Origin: Corynebacterium meitnerae
GTDB taxonomy: Bacteria; Actinomycetota; Actinomycetes; Mycobacteriales; Mycobacteriaceae
NCBI RefSeq assembly: GCF_027570075.1
Contig: NZ_JAKMUS010000001.1
Location: 1 to 64,000 of the forward strand
Direction of reading: 5' to 3'
DNA length: 64,000 nt
Of the stretch, positions 1-7,952 are shown in pieces. Position 1 is the first letter of the stretch. Every line of letters starts with the position of its first letter. The notes under the pieces are model-generated. The model had not been told where the DNA came from. It searched no databases and saw only the letters and a program-made list of their open reading frames with translations. The translations under genes were made by a program, and so were the position numbers.

Positions 1-220
1 CCTCACCGTTTTCAACGATGGCAAGAACTCTGGTTTCGCTAATACGACATGTAGGAATGCTAGAGGCTTCGAGCTCTTGAACAATCCGTTCTGCGGTGCG
101 GTGCTCCTGCATGGATAGTTCAGGGTTCTGATGAAAGAACTTATACAGCTCTTCTCGGGAGGCTTTGGTGGTTGCAAGATCCCCCTATATCTTTCTGACA
201 CTATCTGTATTGATGGGCAT
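1..220 (-). pseudogene. 5' fragment of M20-family amidohydrolase, with in-frame stop
   Basis: The reverse strand from 220 to the left edge reads as the N-terminus of an M20 amidohydrolase/peptidase. It contains the segment YKFFHQNPELSMQEHRTA, the usual family opening, followed by VLAIVENGE. An ATG at 218-220 begins MPINTDSVRKI, but a TAG at 185-187 follows in the same frame. The amidohydrolase-like reading resumes immediately after it (GDLATTKASREELYKFF) with no start codon until the internal Met of SMQEH. This looks like a nonsense-mutated gene, although a sequencing error or a short N-terminus are alternatives. Most of the gene lies outside the window. The family hydrolyses N-acyl or peptide bonds using a metal pair; the substrate cannot be told. 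Confidence 0.55.
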
Positions 221-268
221 GCCCTCACGGTACGCCTGAGCTGCATTTCCGGGGATAGCCGTGAGCCA

Positions 269-601
269 CTACTCGTGGATGTCAATGACGTGCTCCGGGC
301 CGAACTCGATGAAATCGCCGAGCTTAGCGCCTTGTATCAAGACCGGTTCATTCCTTAATTCGCCGACATAATTCCTGCCTTGCAGTGCGGATATTTTTAC
401 CCACATGCGTTCACCGTTCGGTTGATCTGCCGGGGGATCATCAAGGAGGAACACGAGCTTCACTAGCGTGCCAACGGCAAGGTTCTCGCGCTTAATGCGG
501 TGGGGGATTATGAAAGTAGTTGGGTTCGCAGCGTGTAGCTTTTCGCCGTTGTCGAGGTGGTAGTCGACGGGGATGGGCATTTCAAACAGTTCGTTGTTCA
601 T
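269..601 (-). CDS. DUF2314-like small protein
   Basis: A 110-residue cytoplasmic protein without signal or membrane segment. Its second half (ERMWVKISALQGRNYVGEL, then KLGDFIEFGPEHVIDI) resembles the DUF2314/YegJ-type domain, in which a residue pattern around W, G-Y-G-L-N and the terminal FxPEHVxDI is conserved. Biochemical function of the family is unknown; some related small proteins act as immunity proteins. There is no clear ribosome site directly before the ATG. Instead an 11-codon frame (ATG at 628-630 after an AAGAAGGGGG stretch) ends in an ATGA overlap with this start, so translation could be coupled. The stop lies just upstream of the amidohydrolase remnant, in the same frame. Confidence 0.6.
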   Translation of the reverse strand: MNNELFEMPIPVDYHLDNGEKLHAANPTTFIIPHRIKRENLAVGTLVKLVFLLDDPPADQPNGERMWVKISALQGRNYVGELRNEPVLIQGAKLGDFIEFGPEHVIDIHE

Positions 602-666
602 GCGCGCATTGTTGCAGACGGGTGCGACATGCCCCCTTCTTGTTGCGGTGACGTGGCGAAGGCATA

Positions 667-705
667 GAAAAACGGGCCCGAAGGAAGTGTTTCCTTCGCG
701 CCCGG
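667..705 (-). terminator. Rho-independent terminator of the 721-1176 gene
   Basis: Stem CGGGC..GAAGGAA / TTCCTTC..GCCCG with a GTGT loop (673-704). On the minus strand it is followed by a run of T residues (positions 668-672 are A on the + strand), directly after the stop of the membrane protein. Confidence 0.8.
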
Positions 706-720
706 TAAAACCGTTGTGGC

Positions 721-1176
721 TTAGTTAGCCGGTGCTGGTGCTGGGGCGCCCTCTGCAGGAGCCTCAGCCGGGGCTTCCTCGGCAGGTGCTTCTGCCGGAG
801 CGCCCTCAGCTGGCGCGCCTTCGGCCGGTGCCGGGGCCTCTTCAGCTGGTGCCACGGTGGTGGTCACGTCGACAGTGGTGGTGCCGATGATGGTGGTGGT
901 CTTCTCGGTGGAAGCCTCCTCGCCGCTGCCGGTGGCCAGTGCCCAGATAAGCCAGCCCAACAGGACCAGAGCGATCAGGCCGAGCAGCCACTTCCACCAG
1001 CCACTGCCGGTGTTGTCGGCGGTTCCTGCAGCCGGTGCGGTCTCAGCGGTGTCAGCGTATGCAGCCGCAGTGTCCTCGGTTGCAGCCGGCATGGACTCGG
1101 TGTGGACGTCCTGGATACGGGTTTCGTCATTAATCGGGTTGCCGTGTCCAAGGTTGTTGGGGTCCTGGTTGGTCAT
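721..1176 (-). CDS. Single-pass membrane protein with Ala/Pro/Glu-rich tail
   Basis: A 151-residue protein. Residues 1-58 are an acidic, Ala/Thr-rich soluble part. Residues 59-82 (WWKWLLGLIALVLLGWLIWA) form one transmembrane helix flanked by Trp. The remainder is a Thr/Val stretch followed by a tail of about 45 residues made almost only of A, P, E and G in repeated APAEGAPAE units. Such tails usually span the peptidoglycan or arabinogalactan layer. No enzymatic motif is present. The start has a GAAAGG ribosome site 11 nt upstream. The gene is monocistronic with its own terminator. Function unknown; I infer a cell-envelope protein with the tail outside. Confidence 0.7.
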   Translation of the reverse strand: MTNQDPNNLGHGNPINDETRIQDVHTESMPAATEDTAAAYADTAETAPAAGTADNTGSGWWKWLLGLIALVLLGWLIWALATGSGEEASTEKTTTIIGTTTVDVTTTVAPAEEAPAPAEGAPAEGAPAEAPAEEAPAEAPAEGAPAPAPAN

Positions 1177-1368
1177 TATCGGTCTACCTTTCTAAATAAC
1201 CTAAATAACGCAGTCAGATGCCCACGCTAACAAGTTTTTGCGTTGAGTGACGTGATCTTTTCAGGCGCGTTGCATGCCGTGTCGTCGCGAGAATAGGGCG
1301 ATATCACGCATCGCAGCAGGTGGATGGCCTGGCAGCTGGACGTGAATGAGGCCACCCTATTTTCAATA

Positions 1369-1395
1369 AATTGTCATTAAGTATCGAATTGTCAT
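1369..1395 (+). promoter_or_regulatory. Direct repeat AATTGTCAT at the CDF exporter promoter
   Basis: Two perfect copies of AATTGTCAT (1369-1377 and 1387-1395) lie 18 bp apart, and the second touches the -10 element of the exporter gene. The position fits a regulator site, but no known metal-sensor consensus is matched. Confidence 0.4.
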
Positions 1396-1400
1396 AAAGT
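1395..1400 (+). promoter_or_regulatory. -10 element TAAAGT, leaderless start of the CDF gene
   Basis: TAAAGT ends 7 nt before the ATG at 1408. This supports that ATG over the GTG at 1399. Confidence 0.55.
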
Positions 1401-1407
1401 GGGGGTC

Positions 1408-2328
1408 ATGCATGATCACTCGCACCACCACCATGATCACGGTGGCACGGATGCTTCCGTACGTTCGTTGGCCATTGCGCTGACCATCACTGGTGTTGTT
1501 TTCTTCGCGGAGCTCATCGGCGGCTGGTTATCCGGGTCCATGGCGTTGTTGGCGGATGCGATGCACATGCTTTCTGACGCAACGGGGATGATCATCGCGC
1601 TCGTCGCCGTATTGATTGGGCGTAAGCAAGTGTCACGTTTTGCCACGTTTGGGTACCGCCGAGCAGAGGTTCTCGCCGCTGCTATTAACGCAGTGACGGT
1701 GGGCGTGGTGTCGCTGTGGATCGTGTATGAGGCCGTATCGCGTCTCGGACGGGGAGCAGAGATCGCCAGCCGCACGATGATCATCATCGCCATCATTGGT
1801 CTTGTGGCTAATGCGGCATCCGCATTGGTGCTGCACCGCCAGCGCAAGGATTCCATCAACGTCGAAGGTGCTTACCTTCACGTTTTGGTGGATATGGCCG
1901 GATCGGTGGCTGTGATCGTGGCCGGCATTGTCATTGCTACGACGGGATTCCAGGCAGCGGACGTGATCGCGTCCCTCATCATTGCCGGCATGGTGTTGCC
2001 GAGGGCGTGGGGGCTGCTGAAGACGTCGACAAGCATTCTGCTTGAGCGCGTTCCTGAGGGCTTTGACCCAGATGTTGTGGCTGATGAATTGTTGACGCTC
2101 GAAGGTGTGGAGGGGATCCATGACCTGCATCTGTGGTCGATGAGTGGCAACAACGTGCTGTGCACCGTGCACCTGATTACGCGCGCGGACCATGGGATTC
2201 TGCTGGATCGCGCTCAGGCAAAACTCGCGGAGCTGGGTGTTGGTCACGCGACGATTCAGATCGAGCCGCCGGGGCACGTGAACCACGAAGTTGTGTGTGC
2301 GCCAGAGGAGGCGGGGGAGAACCTCTAA
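1408..2328 (+). CDS. Cation diffusion facilitator (zinc-type exporter)
   Basis: A 306-residue inner-membrane antiporter that would export Zn2+ or a similar divalent metal in exchange for protons. The N-terminus is His-rich (MHDHSHHHHDHGG), a cytoplasmic metal-binding segment. Six transmembrane helices follow. Helix 2 carries LLADAMHMLSDA and helix 5 carries HVLVDMAGS, the paired H/D metal site of the CzcD/ZitB branch. The C-terminal domain from about residue 205 is the usual cytoplasmic ferredoxin-like metal-sensing fold (EGVEGIHDLHLWSMSG). The length is normal for the family. The GTG at 1399 is an alternative start but lies in the promoter. Metal specificity is inferred from family. Confidence 0.9.
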   Translation: MHDHSHHHHDHGGTDASVRSLAIALTITGVVFFAELIGGWLSGSMALLADAMHMLSDATGMIIALVAVLIGRKQVSRFATFGYRRAEVLAAAINAVTVGVVSLWIVYEAVSRLGRGAEIASRTMIIIAIIGLVANAASALVLHRQRKDSINVEGAYLHVLVDMAGSVAVIVAGIVIATTGFQAADVIASLIIAGMVLPRAWGLLKTSTSILLERVPEGFDPDVVADELLTLEGVEGIHDLHLWSMSGNNVLCTVHLITRADHGILLDRAQAKLAELGVGHATIQIEPPGHVNHEVVCAPEEAGENL

Positions 2329-2354
2329 ACCCAGCTCGATCCGCCGGTGTCCTC

Positions 2355-2360
2355 TACAGT
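2355..2360 (+). promoter_or_regulatory. -10 element TACAGT, leaderless start of the DUF262 gene
   Basis: TACAGT is separated by 7 nt from the ATG at 2368, with no Shine-Dalgarno sequence between. Confidence 0.6.
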
Positions 2361-2367
2361 TGGGCGC

Positions 2368-4131
2368 ATGGGCTTTACAACGCCGAGCTACTCCTTGACA
2401 GACTTGTTCGCACGTGCCGAACGTGGCGAACTTCAGATTCCTGATTTTCAGCACACGTACTTGTGGGATGTGGACCGTACTCGTACGCTCATCTCCACTG
2501 TTCTTCGTGGTTACCCGGTTGGCACACTGCTGGCGCTGGATACACGGAATGAGCCCATGCGGTTTAGTCCGCGCCCGCTTCCTGGAGCGCCGGCGGCGCA
2601 AAGCAATCCGGGGTTGCTGTTGCTCGATGGGCAGCAGCGTCTGTCATCGCTGTACTCCACGCTTCAGGGCGACGGTCGCGTGGAGGTACTTGATTTCCGC
2701 GGGCGGAGAATCTTCCGCCGCTTTTTCGTGGATGTCCGTTTGGCCGTGCAATCGGACCCGATCCCGGAAGAAGCAGTTTTTGCTATCGACGATGACGGCG
2801 TCGTCCGCTCCCACTTCGGCCCGGCCATCCCTGGTGGAATTACCACCCGCGACACGATGGTGGACAACTACGTTGTCCCCGTCTCATCGCTGCTGTGGGA
2901 AGAAGGCAATGATCTGCTCTTCGACATGGCTGCCAACACGGAGGACCCAGCCCTGCGCGAAAGTGTGAAGGAATTCCACCGTCGCGTGCTGCGGCCATTA
3001 GCTGCCTACGACATTCCTATGACACGCCTTGATCGCGGAACCTCCCAGATCGGGGTGGGGCAGATTTTCGCGCAGGCAAACTCCCAGGGTGTTCCGATGG
3101 ATGTCTTTGAACTCCTCACTGCCAGCTTCGCGCTGGAAGACCCCGAGTTCTCCTTGGCACAACACTGGGAACAGTGCGAAAAGGAATTGCGGGATCACCC
3201 GGCGCTGGATGAGATTGATCGCGTGCGGTTCCTCCGTGGTGTTGCGCTGCTGGTCTCGAGCGAAACGGGACAATCCCGTGGGCACCGCGGCGACATCCTC
3301 AATCTGCGTCTTCAGGACTATCTATGGGCATCGCGCGAATTGCTCGCGGCGTTTGAGCGCACCGCAGTGTTCTTGGAAGAGCGCTGCATCTTCACCGTGG
3401 ATCAGGTGCCGTATTCACACCAATTGGTGCCGCTCGCGGTGATTCTCGCGCGCCTTGGCAAAGAGCGTGACAACATCACCTGTGAAGAGCAGACCACCAC
3501 GGACCGCATCAACCAGTGGTTCTGGTGCGGTGTCTTTGGGGAGCTCTATGGCGCACATTCCCCGTCCATTCGCGCTGGCATTGACGTTGATCAGGTCACC
3601 CCGTGGGCCATGGGCACAACGGATGAGGCGCCCAAGACGGTCACGGACGCGCAGTTTGCGGAGTCCCGCCTGCTCACAGCCGGCCCTGAAACCGCCGTGT
3701 ATCGCGGGATGTACTCATTGCTCATGGCGCGAGGCGCGCGGGATTGGCGCACGGGTAAGACTTTTGACGTGGCGAGCGTGGAAGAACTGCACCCGGATTT
3801 CTACCAAGTCTTCCCCGAGAAGTACTGCCGGGCGCATGAGATTGATGAACAGCTCGCGGAATCAGTATTGAACCGCACGCCCTTGGGCAAGCGCACCGAA
3901 GGCGTGATGGAAAGCGGTGATCCCAAGCGTTACCTGTCGCGGCTTCAGTCGAAGTCGATCATGGAGGATTCCGAATTCGATGCGGTGCTGGCTACGCATG
4001 AGCTCGTTCCGGAATACCTCCTGACATCCAACTGGCAGGCCTTCTTCGCTGACCGCGCGGAGCGCTTCATTGGAATGATCGAATACGCCATGGACAAGCC
4101 GGTCGTGCGTGACGGTAACGTCGGTGAGTAA
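2368..4131 (+). CDS. DUF262-domain protein (GmrS/ParB-nuclease-like)
   Basis: A 587-residue cytoplasmic protein. The N-terminal domain has the DUF262 signatures QIPDFQHTYLW, LRGYPVGTLLALD and, near residues 84-92, LLLDGQQRLSSLY. The DGQQR motif is the nucleotide/nuclease-site motif shared with the GmrS half of type IV restriction enzyme GmrSD. The C-terminal part (SVLNRTPLGKRTEGVMES..PKRYLSRL) matches the conserved end of stand-alone DUF262 proteins. No GmrD-type HNH (DUF1524) half is apparent here or next door. The gene stands alone between a metal exporter and a lipoprotein gene. A role in defence against modified DNA is possible but is inference only. Confidence 0.8.
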   Translation: MGFTTPSYSLTDLFARAERGELQIPDFQHTYLWDVDRTRTLISTVLRGYPVGTLLALDTRNEPMRFSPRPLPGAPAAQSNPGLLLLDGQQRLSSLYSTLQGDGRVEVLDFRGRRIFRRFFVDVRLAVQSDPIPEEAVFAIDDDGVVRSHFGPAIPGGITTRDTMVDNYVVPVSSLLWEEGNDLLFDMAANTEDPALRESVKEFHRRVLRPLAAYDIPMTRLDRGTSQIGVGQIFAQANSQGVPMDVFELLTASFALEDPEFSLAQHWEQCEKELRDHPALDEIDRVRFLRGVALLVSSETGQSRGHRGDILNLRLQDYLWASRELLAAFERTAVFLEERCIFTVDQVPYSHQLVPLAVILARLGKERDNITCEEQTTTDRINQWFWCGVFGELYGAHSPSIRAGIDVDQVTPWAMGTTDEAPKTVTDAQFAESRLLTAGPETAVYRGMYSLLMARGARDWRTGKTFDVASVEELHPDFYQVFPEKYCRAHEIDEQLAESVLNRTPLGKRTEGVMESGDPKRYLSRLQSKSIMEDSEFDAVLATHELVPEYLLTSNWQAFFADRAERFIGMIEYAMDKPVVRDGNVGE

Positions 4132-4159
4132 GCACAGCAATAAGGGATAGCGAGGAGAC

Positions 4160-5125
4160 GTGACTCAGCTCAGCAAAGCAGCACAGAGATTATCGGTCTG
4201 TGGTGTTGTCGCGTGCCTTTCGCTGGGTCTCGTTGCATGTACATCGCTTAACGACGATGCCACGGAGCAACCACAGTCACCCACCTCACCCACCACAACC
4301 GTGAATCCACTGCTTCAGCAGGCGCGTGCGGTGAACGGGTCAAACCATGTGTCGGAGCGCTTTGAACCAACGCCAGTAGTGGTGGATGACCCGCTGGGAT
4401 TCGAGGCTTCCACGATCTTCTTCGATACATCAGAGGTGCTGATTATCAGTGATGCTGATCCGCAGTCACAGCTGCGCGCAGCGTCGCTGGCGGTCGTTGC
4501 ACATGCACCGATGGTGGTGTACTCCCGCGAGCACCATGCAGCTGTTGTTCAGGAGATCGAACGATTAGGGGCACACACTGTCTTTGCGGTCGGGGATGTG
4601 TCTTTGCTCAATTACTCAGAGAAGCTCACCGTGATCCGGGACCCGGGTGGCGTGGAAGCGTTGGAGAAGGCCACGTCACTTAAGTTCGGTGAAAAAGTGG
4701 TGGAGACACCTAAACAAGCAGCGGCCGCCGTGGCTGCCTTGGATCCGAATGATCCCATGTGGTTAAAGGGTGGCTATGGGGGAGAGCAACACGTGGCGGA
4801 CGGTGCCAAAGACGGAGTTGTTCCCCTCCAGTCTCGTCACAATGCGGAAATGGCACCCCATGTGATCGCGCTTTCCTCGACGCCGCTGCCCGCAATCGCA
4901 ACTGCCCGCGCGTTCGGCGCATCGGTCTACGTGGTGGACAATCCGGATCCGCGCGTGGATTATCGCGCATTGCTCGTCACAGTTGGATTGGCCGACCGCC
5001 CGTTGATTGCTTTAGGGCCAGAGTTTGGAACTGCAGAAGAGTTGCGTAGTCGCATCCGCGCGGCTGAAGCGTCTGCCGGGCAACGGAGCTTCGCGGGTGT
5101 GGAGGAACTGCCGCAAGAATCGTGA
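4160..5125 (+). CDS. Lipoprotein with cell-wall-binding-repeat-2-like domains
   Basis: A 321-residue exported lipoprotein. The signal peptide ends in the lipobox LVAC, with Cys27 as lipid anchor, followed by a Thr/Ser/Pro linker. The body has repeated units of the cell wall binding repeat 2 type (VLIISDADPQSQLRAASLAV, then HAPMVVYS, then IERLGAHTVFAVGDV). A second half repeats the pattern (VIALSSTPLPAIATARAFG, then VYVVDNPDPRVD). The start is a GTG after GAGGAG, with tight spacing. It is a clear paralog of the N-terminal half of the lipoprotein at 7953-9500 on the other side of serA-leuB. Exact role unknown; envelope location is well supported. Confidence 0.75.
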   Translation: MTQLSKAAQRLSVCGVVACLSLGLVACTSLNDDATEQPQSPTSPTTTVNPLLQQARAVNGSNHVSERFEPTPVVVDDPLGFEASTIFFDTSEVLIISDADPQSQLRAASLAVVAHAPMVVYSREHHAAVVQEIERLGAHTVFAVGDVSLLNYSEKLTVIRDPGGVEALEKATSLKFGEKVVETPKQAAAAVAALDPNDPMWLKGGYGGEQHVADGAKDGVVPLQSRHNAEMAPHVIALSSTPLPAIATARAFGASVYVVDNPDPRVDYRALLVTVGLADRPLIALGPEFGTAEELRSRIRAAEASAGQRSFAGVEELPQES

Positions 5126-5144
5126 AGAGGGCGGGCAGGGGAGA

Positions 5145-5155
5145 CGTCGATAAGC
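5145..5155 (+). repeat. CGTCGATAAGC motif, forward
   Basis: Exact copy in the intergenic region 125 nt before serA. One of 13 exact copies in the window. Confidence 0.8.
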
Positions 5156-5280
5156 AAGCGTGCATGAAATAGAACCCTGAAATAGGGGAATACACGCGAG
5201 TACGCATAAAATAATCGACGCTGCCAGAAGCGAATGCACAGTGACGTGCACCAACCCACTTAGCAGGAGATGTAAATACC

Positions 5281-6864
5281 GTGTCTAAACCCGTTGTCCT
5301 CATTGCAGACAAGCTCGCCCAGTCCACCGTGGACGCACTCGGAGATGCAGTGGAGGTGCGTTGGGTAGACGGTCCGAACCGCGCTGAGCTTCTCGCTGCG
5401 GTACCGGAAGCGGAGGCGCTGCTCGTTCGCTCCGCAACGACTGTTGACGCTGAAGTCCTGGAAGCCGCACCGAACCTGCGCATCGTGGGTCGTGCCGGTG
5501 TTGGCCTGGACAACGTAGACGTGGACACCGCAACCAAGCGCGGCGTCATGGTTGTCAACGCTCCGACCTCCAACATTCACTCCGCATGTGAGCACGCCAT
5601 TGCTCTGCTTCTGTCCACCGCACGTCAGATCCCGGCTGCGGACAAGACTCTGCGTGACGGTGAGTGGAAGCGTTCCTCCTTCAAGGGCGTAGAAATCTTT
5701 GGCAAGACCGTGGGCATCGTCGGCTTTGGCCACATTGGTCAGCTCTTCGCACAGCGTCTTTCCGCTTTTGAAACCACCGTCATTGCTTATGACCCGTATG
5801 CGAACCCAGCACGCGCCGCACAGCTTGGTGTGGAGCTCGTGGAGCTGGAGGAGCTCGTCTCCCGCGCTGATTTTGTGACCATCCACCTGCCCAAGACCAA
5901 GGAAACGCAGGGAATGTTCAACGCTGAGCTGCTGGCAAAGGCCAAGGAAGGCCAGATCATCATCAACGCCGCACGTGGTGGCCTGGTGGATGAGCAGGCT
6001 CTGGCGGATGCAATCACCAACGGCAAGATCCGTGGCGCCGGTTTTGACGTGTACGCCACCGAGCCGTGCATGGACTCCCCGCTGTTCGCGCTGGATGAGG
6101 TTGTTGTGACACCGCACCTGGGTGCATCCACCGCTGAGGCGCAGGACCGCGCAGGTACGGACGTTGCTGGTTCCGTACTCAAGGCACTCGCAGGCGAGTT
6201 CGTTCCGGATGCCGTCAACGTTGTCGGTGGCGCCGTGGGCGAAGAGGTCGCTGCATGGCTTGAGCTCGCGCGCAAGCTTGGTCTCCTCGCAGGCAACCTG
6301 CTTGACGACGCCCCTGTCTCCCTCCGCGTCACCGCCCGCGGCGAGCTGTCCACCGAGGACCCCTCCACGCTGGCACTGTCCGCAGTACGCGGCCTGTTCT
6401 CCGGCATCGTGGAAGAGCCCGTCACCTTCGTGAACGCCCCGGCGATTGCAGAAGCCCGTGGCCTCGAATTCGATTCCGGCGTTGCCACCGAATCCCGCGG
6501 CCACCGCTCCTCCCTGGAGGTCCAGGTTGTGTCCGCGAACGGCTCCACCGCAACCGTTGAAGGTGCGCTGACCAGCCTCGAGCACGTGGAGAAGATCGTG
6601 CGCATCAACGGCCGTGGCGTGGACATGCGTGCAGAGGGCCGCAACCTCTTCCTGTCCTACACCGACCAGCCTGGTGCACTGGGCAAGGTTGGTAGCCAGC
6701 TGGGTGAGAAGGGCATCAACATTGAGGCTGCTGCTTTGACCCAGGCAGTGAAGGGCGACGGCGCCTTCCTCATCCTTCGCGTTGAGGCTGAGATCCCGGC
6801 GGATCTGGAAAAGACCATCGCCGAGTCCATCCAGGCATCTAGCTTCCAGCTGGTTCTGGACTAA
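5281..6864 (+). CDS. serA: D-3-phosphoglycerate dehydrogenase
   Basis: First enzyme of the phosphorylated serine pathway; it oxidises 3-phosphoglycerate to 3-phosphohydroxypyruvate with NAD+. It has 527 residues, the long actinobacterial form. The substrate domain is followed by a Rossmann NAD domain with GFGHIG near residues 147-152. Catalytic residues are visible in [14 protein letters not shown] (Arg), FDVYATEP (Glu) and [10 protein letters not shown] (His). An intervening domain and a C-terminal ACT domain ([25 protein letters not shown]) follow; the ACT domain is the usual site of serine feedback. The GTG start has AGGAG 11 nt upstream. leuB follows in the same direction after 61 nt. Confidence 0.97.
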   Translation: MSKPVVLIADKLAQSTVDALGDAVEVRWVDGPNRAELLAAVPEAEALLVRSATTVDAEVLEAAPNLRIVGRAGVGLDNVDVDTATKRGVMVVNAPTSNIHSACEHAIALLLSTARQIPAADKTLRDGEWKRSSFKGVEIFGKTVGIVGFGHIGQLFAQRLSAFETTVIAYDPYANPARAAQLGVELVELEELVSRADFVTIHLPKTKETQGMFNAELLAKAKEGQIIINAARGGLVDEQALADAITNGKIRGAGFDVYATEPCMDSPLFALDEVVVTPHLGASTAEAQDRAGTDVAGSVLKALAGEFVPDAVNVVGGAVGEEVAAWLELARKLGLLAGNLLDDAPVSLRVTARGELSTEDPSTLALSAVRGLFSGIVEEPVTFVNAPAIAEARGLEFDSGVATESRGHRSSLEVQVVSANGSTATVEGALTSLEHVEKIVRINGRGVDMRAEGRNLFLSYTDQPGALGKVGSQLGEKGINIEAAALTQAVKGDGAFLILRVEAEIPADLEKTIAESIQASSFQLVLD

Positions 6865-6925
6865 AACCCATTTGGCACATCAGCCCTCAAGCCACCCTCA
6901 AACGGGAAGAAAGGTGACACACCAC

Positions 6926-7942
6926 ATGAAGATCGCGGTTATTGCAGGCGACGGAATCGGCCCCGAGGTGATGGCGGAGGGCCTCAAGGTTCTCAACGCG
7001 GTACGCCAGGACATTGAGTTCACTGAGTACGATCTCGGTGCTCGGCGCTACCTGCGCAACGGGGAGCTGCTCACGGAGGAGGATGTGGCGAGCCTGCGTG
7101 AGCACGATGCCATTCTGCTCGGCGCGATCGGTGACCCAGACCGCGTCCCGGCCGGCGTTCTGGAGCGTGGCCTGCTGCTCCCGCTGCGCTTCAATCTGGA
7201 TCACTTTGTGAACCTGCGCCCATCGAAGCTGTACCCAACCGCGGTGAGCCCCCTGGCTAACCCAGGCAACATTGACTTCGTTGTGGTGCGTGAGGGCACG
7301 GAGGGTTTGTACTGCGGTAACGGCGGTACCCTGCGTCAGGGCACCCCGGCAGAGGTGGCCAGCGAAGTTTCGCAGAACACCCGCTACGGCGTGGAGCGCC
7401 TCGTGCGTCACGGCTTTGAAACGGCGATGGAACGCCGCAAGAAGTTGACGCTCGTGCACAAGACCAACGTGCTGACTAACGCTGGTGCGCTGTGGCAGAA
7501 CACCGTCAACGATGTTGCCGCGGAGTACCCGGATGTTGAGGTGGACTACAACCACATCGACGCTGCGACCATCTATATGGTCACGGATCCGGAGCGCTAC
7601 GACGTCATCGTGACGGACAACCTCTTCGGCGACATCCTCACCGATCTGGCTGGTGCTGTCGCTGGCGGTGTGGGGTTGGCCTGCTCCGGCAACATCGATG
7701 CATCGCGCACGAACCCGTCCATGTTCGAGCCGGTCCATGGCTCCGCGCCTGATATCGCTGGCCAGGGAATCGCTGATCCGACCGCCATGATCTTGTCCGT
7801 GGCGATGATGCTGCGCTGGCTCGGCGATGAGGACAACGCCGTACGCATCGAGGATGCTGTGGCACAGGATGTCACTCAGCGTGGCGGCGAAGCGGTTGTC
7901 ACCGAGCGAGTCGGCACAAGGATTGCTGAAGCTCTCAAGTAG
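6926..7942 (+). CDS. leuB: 3-isopropylmalate dehydrogenase
   Basis: A 338-residue enzyme of leucine synthesis that oxidatively decarboxylates 3-isopropylmalate to 2-oxoisocaproate. It opens with [15 protein letters not shown], the family N-terminus. [16 protein letters not shown] holds the metal-binding Asp residues, and [14 protein letters not shown] is the NAD loop. The ATG at 6926 follows GAAAGG by 11 nt. Longer in-frame readings from 6782 overlap serA and have no ribosome site. The other leucine genes present, leuC and leuD, are 12 kb downstream, as in other corynebacteria. No LtbR-type box is apparent in the short gap before this gene. Confidence 0.97.
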   Translation: MKIAVIAGDGIGPEVMAEGLKVLNAVRQDIEFTEYDLGARRYLRNGELLTEEDVASLREHDAILLGAIGDPDRVPAGVLERGLLLPLRFNLDHFVNLRPSKLYPTAVSPLANPGNIDFVVVREGTEGLYCGNGGTLRQGTPAEVASEVSQNTRYGVERLVRHGFETAMERRKKLTLVHKTNVLTNAGALWQNTVNDVAAEYPDVEVDYNHIDAATIYMVTDPERYDVIVTDNLFGDILTDLAGAVAGGVGLACSGNIDASRTNPSMFEPVHGSAPDIAGQGIADPTAMILSVAMMLRWLGDEDNAVRIEDAVAQDVTQRGGEAVVTERVGTRIAEALK

Positions 7943-7945
7943 GCT
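7940..7945 (+). promoter_or_regulatory. -10 element TAGGCT, leaderless start of the 7953 lipoprotein
   Basis: TAGGCT overlaps the leuB stop codon and ends 7 nt before the ATG at 7953, so this gene probably has its own promoter. Confidence 0.5.
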
Positions 7946-7952
7946 TCGGCCC

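Noticed and set aside
131..358. 75-codon + strand open frame over the first genes
   Set aside because: It is antisense to the amidohydrolase start and the DUF2314-like gene, both of which read as proteins; it has no ribosome site.
5260..6585. 441-codon open frame antisense to serA
   Set aside because: serA is unmistakable in the other strand; the antisense frame is Cys/Gly/His-rich and a codon-bias shadow.
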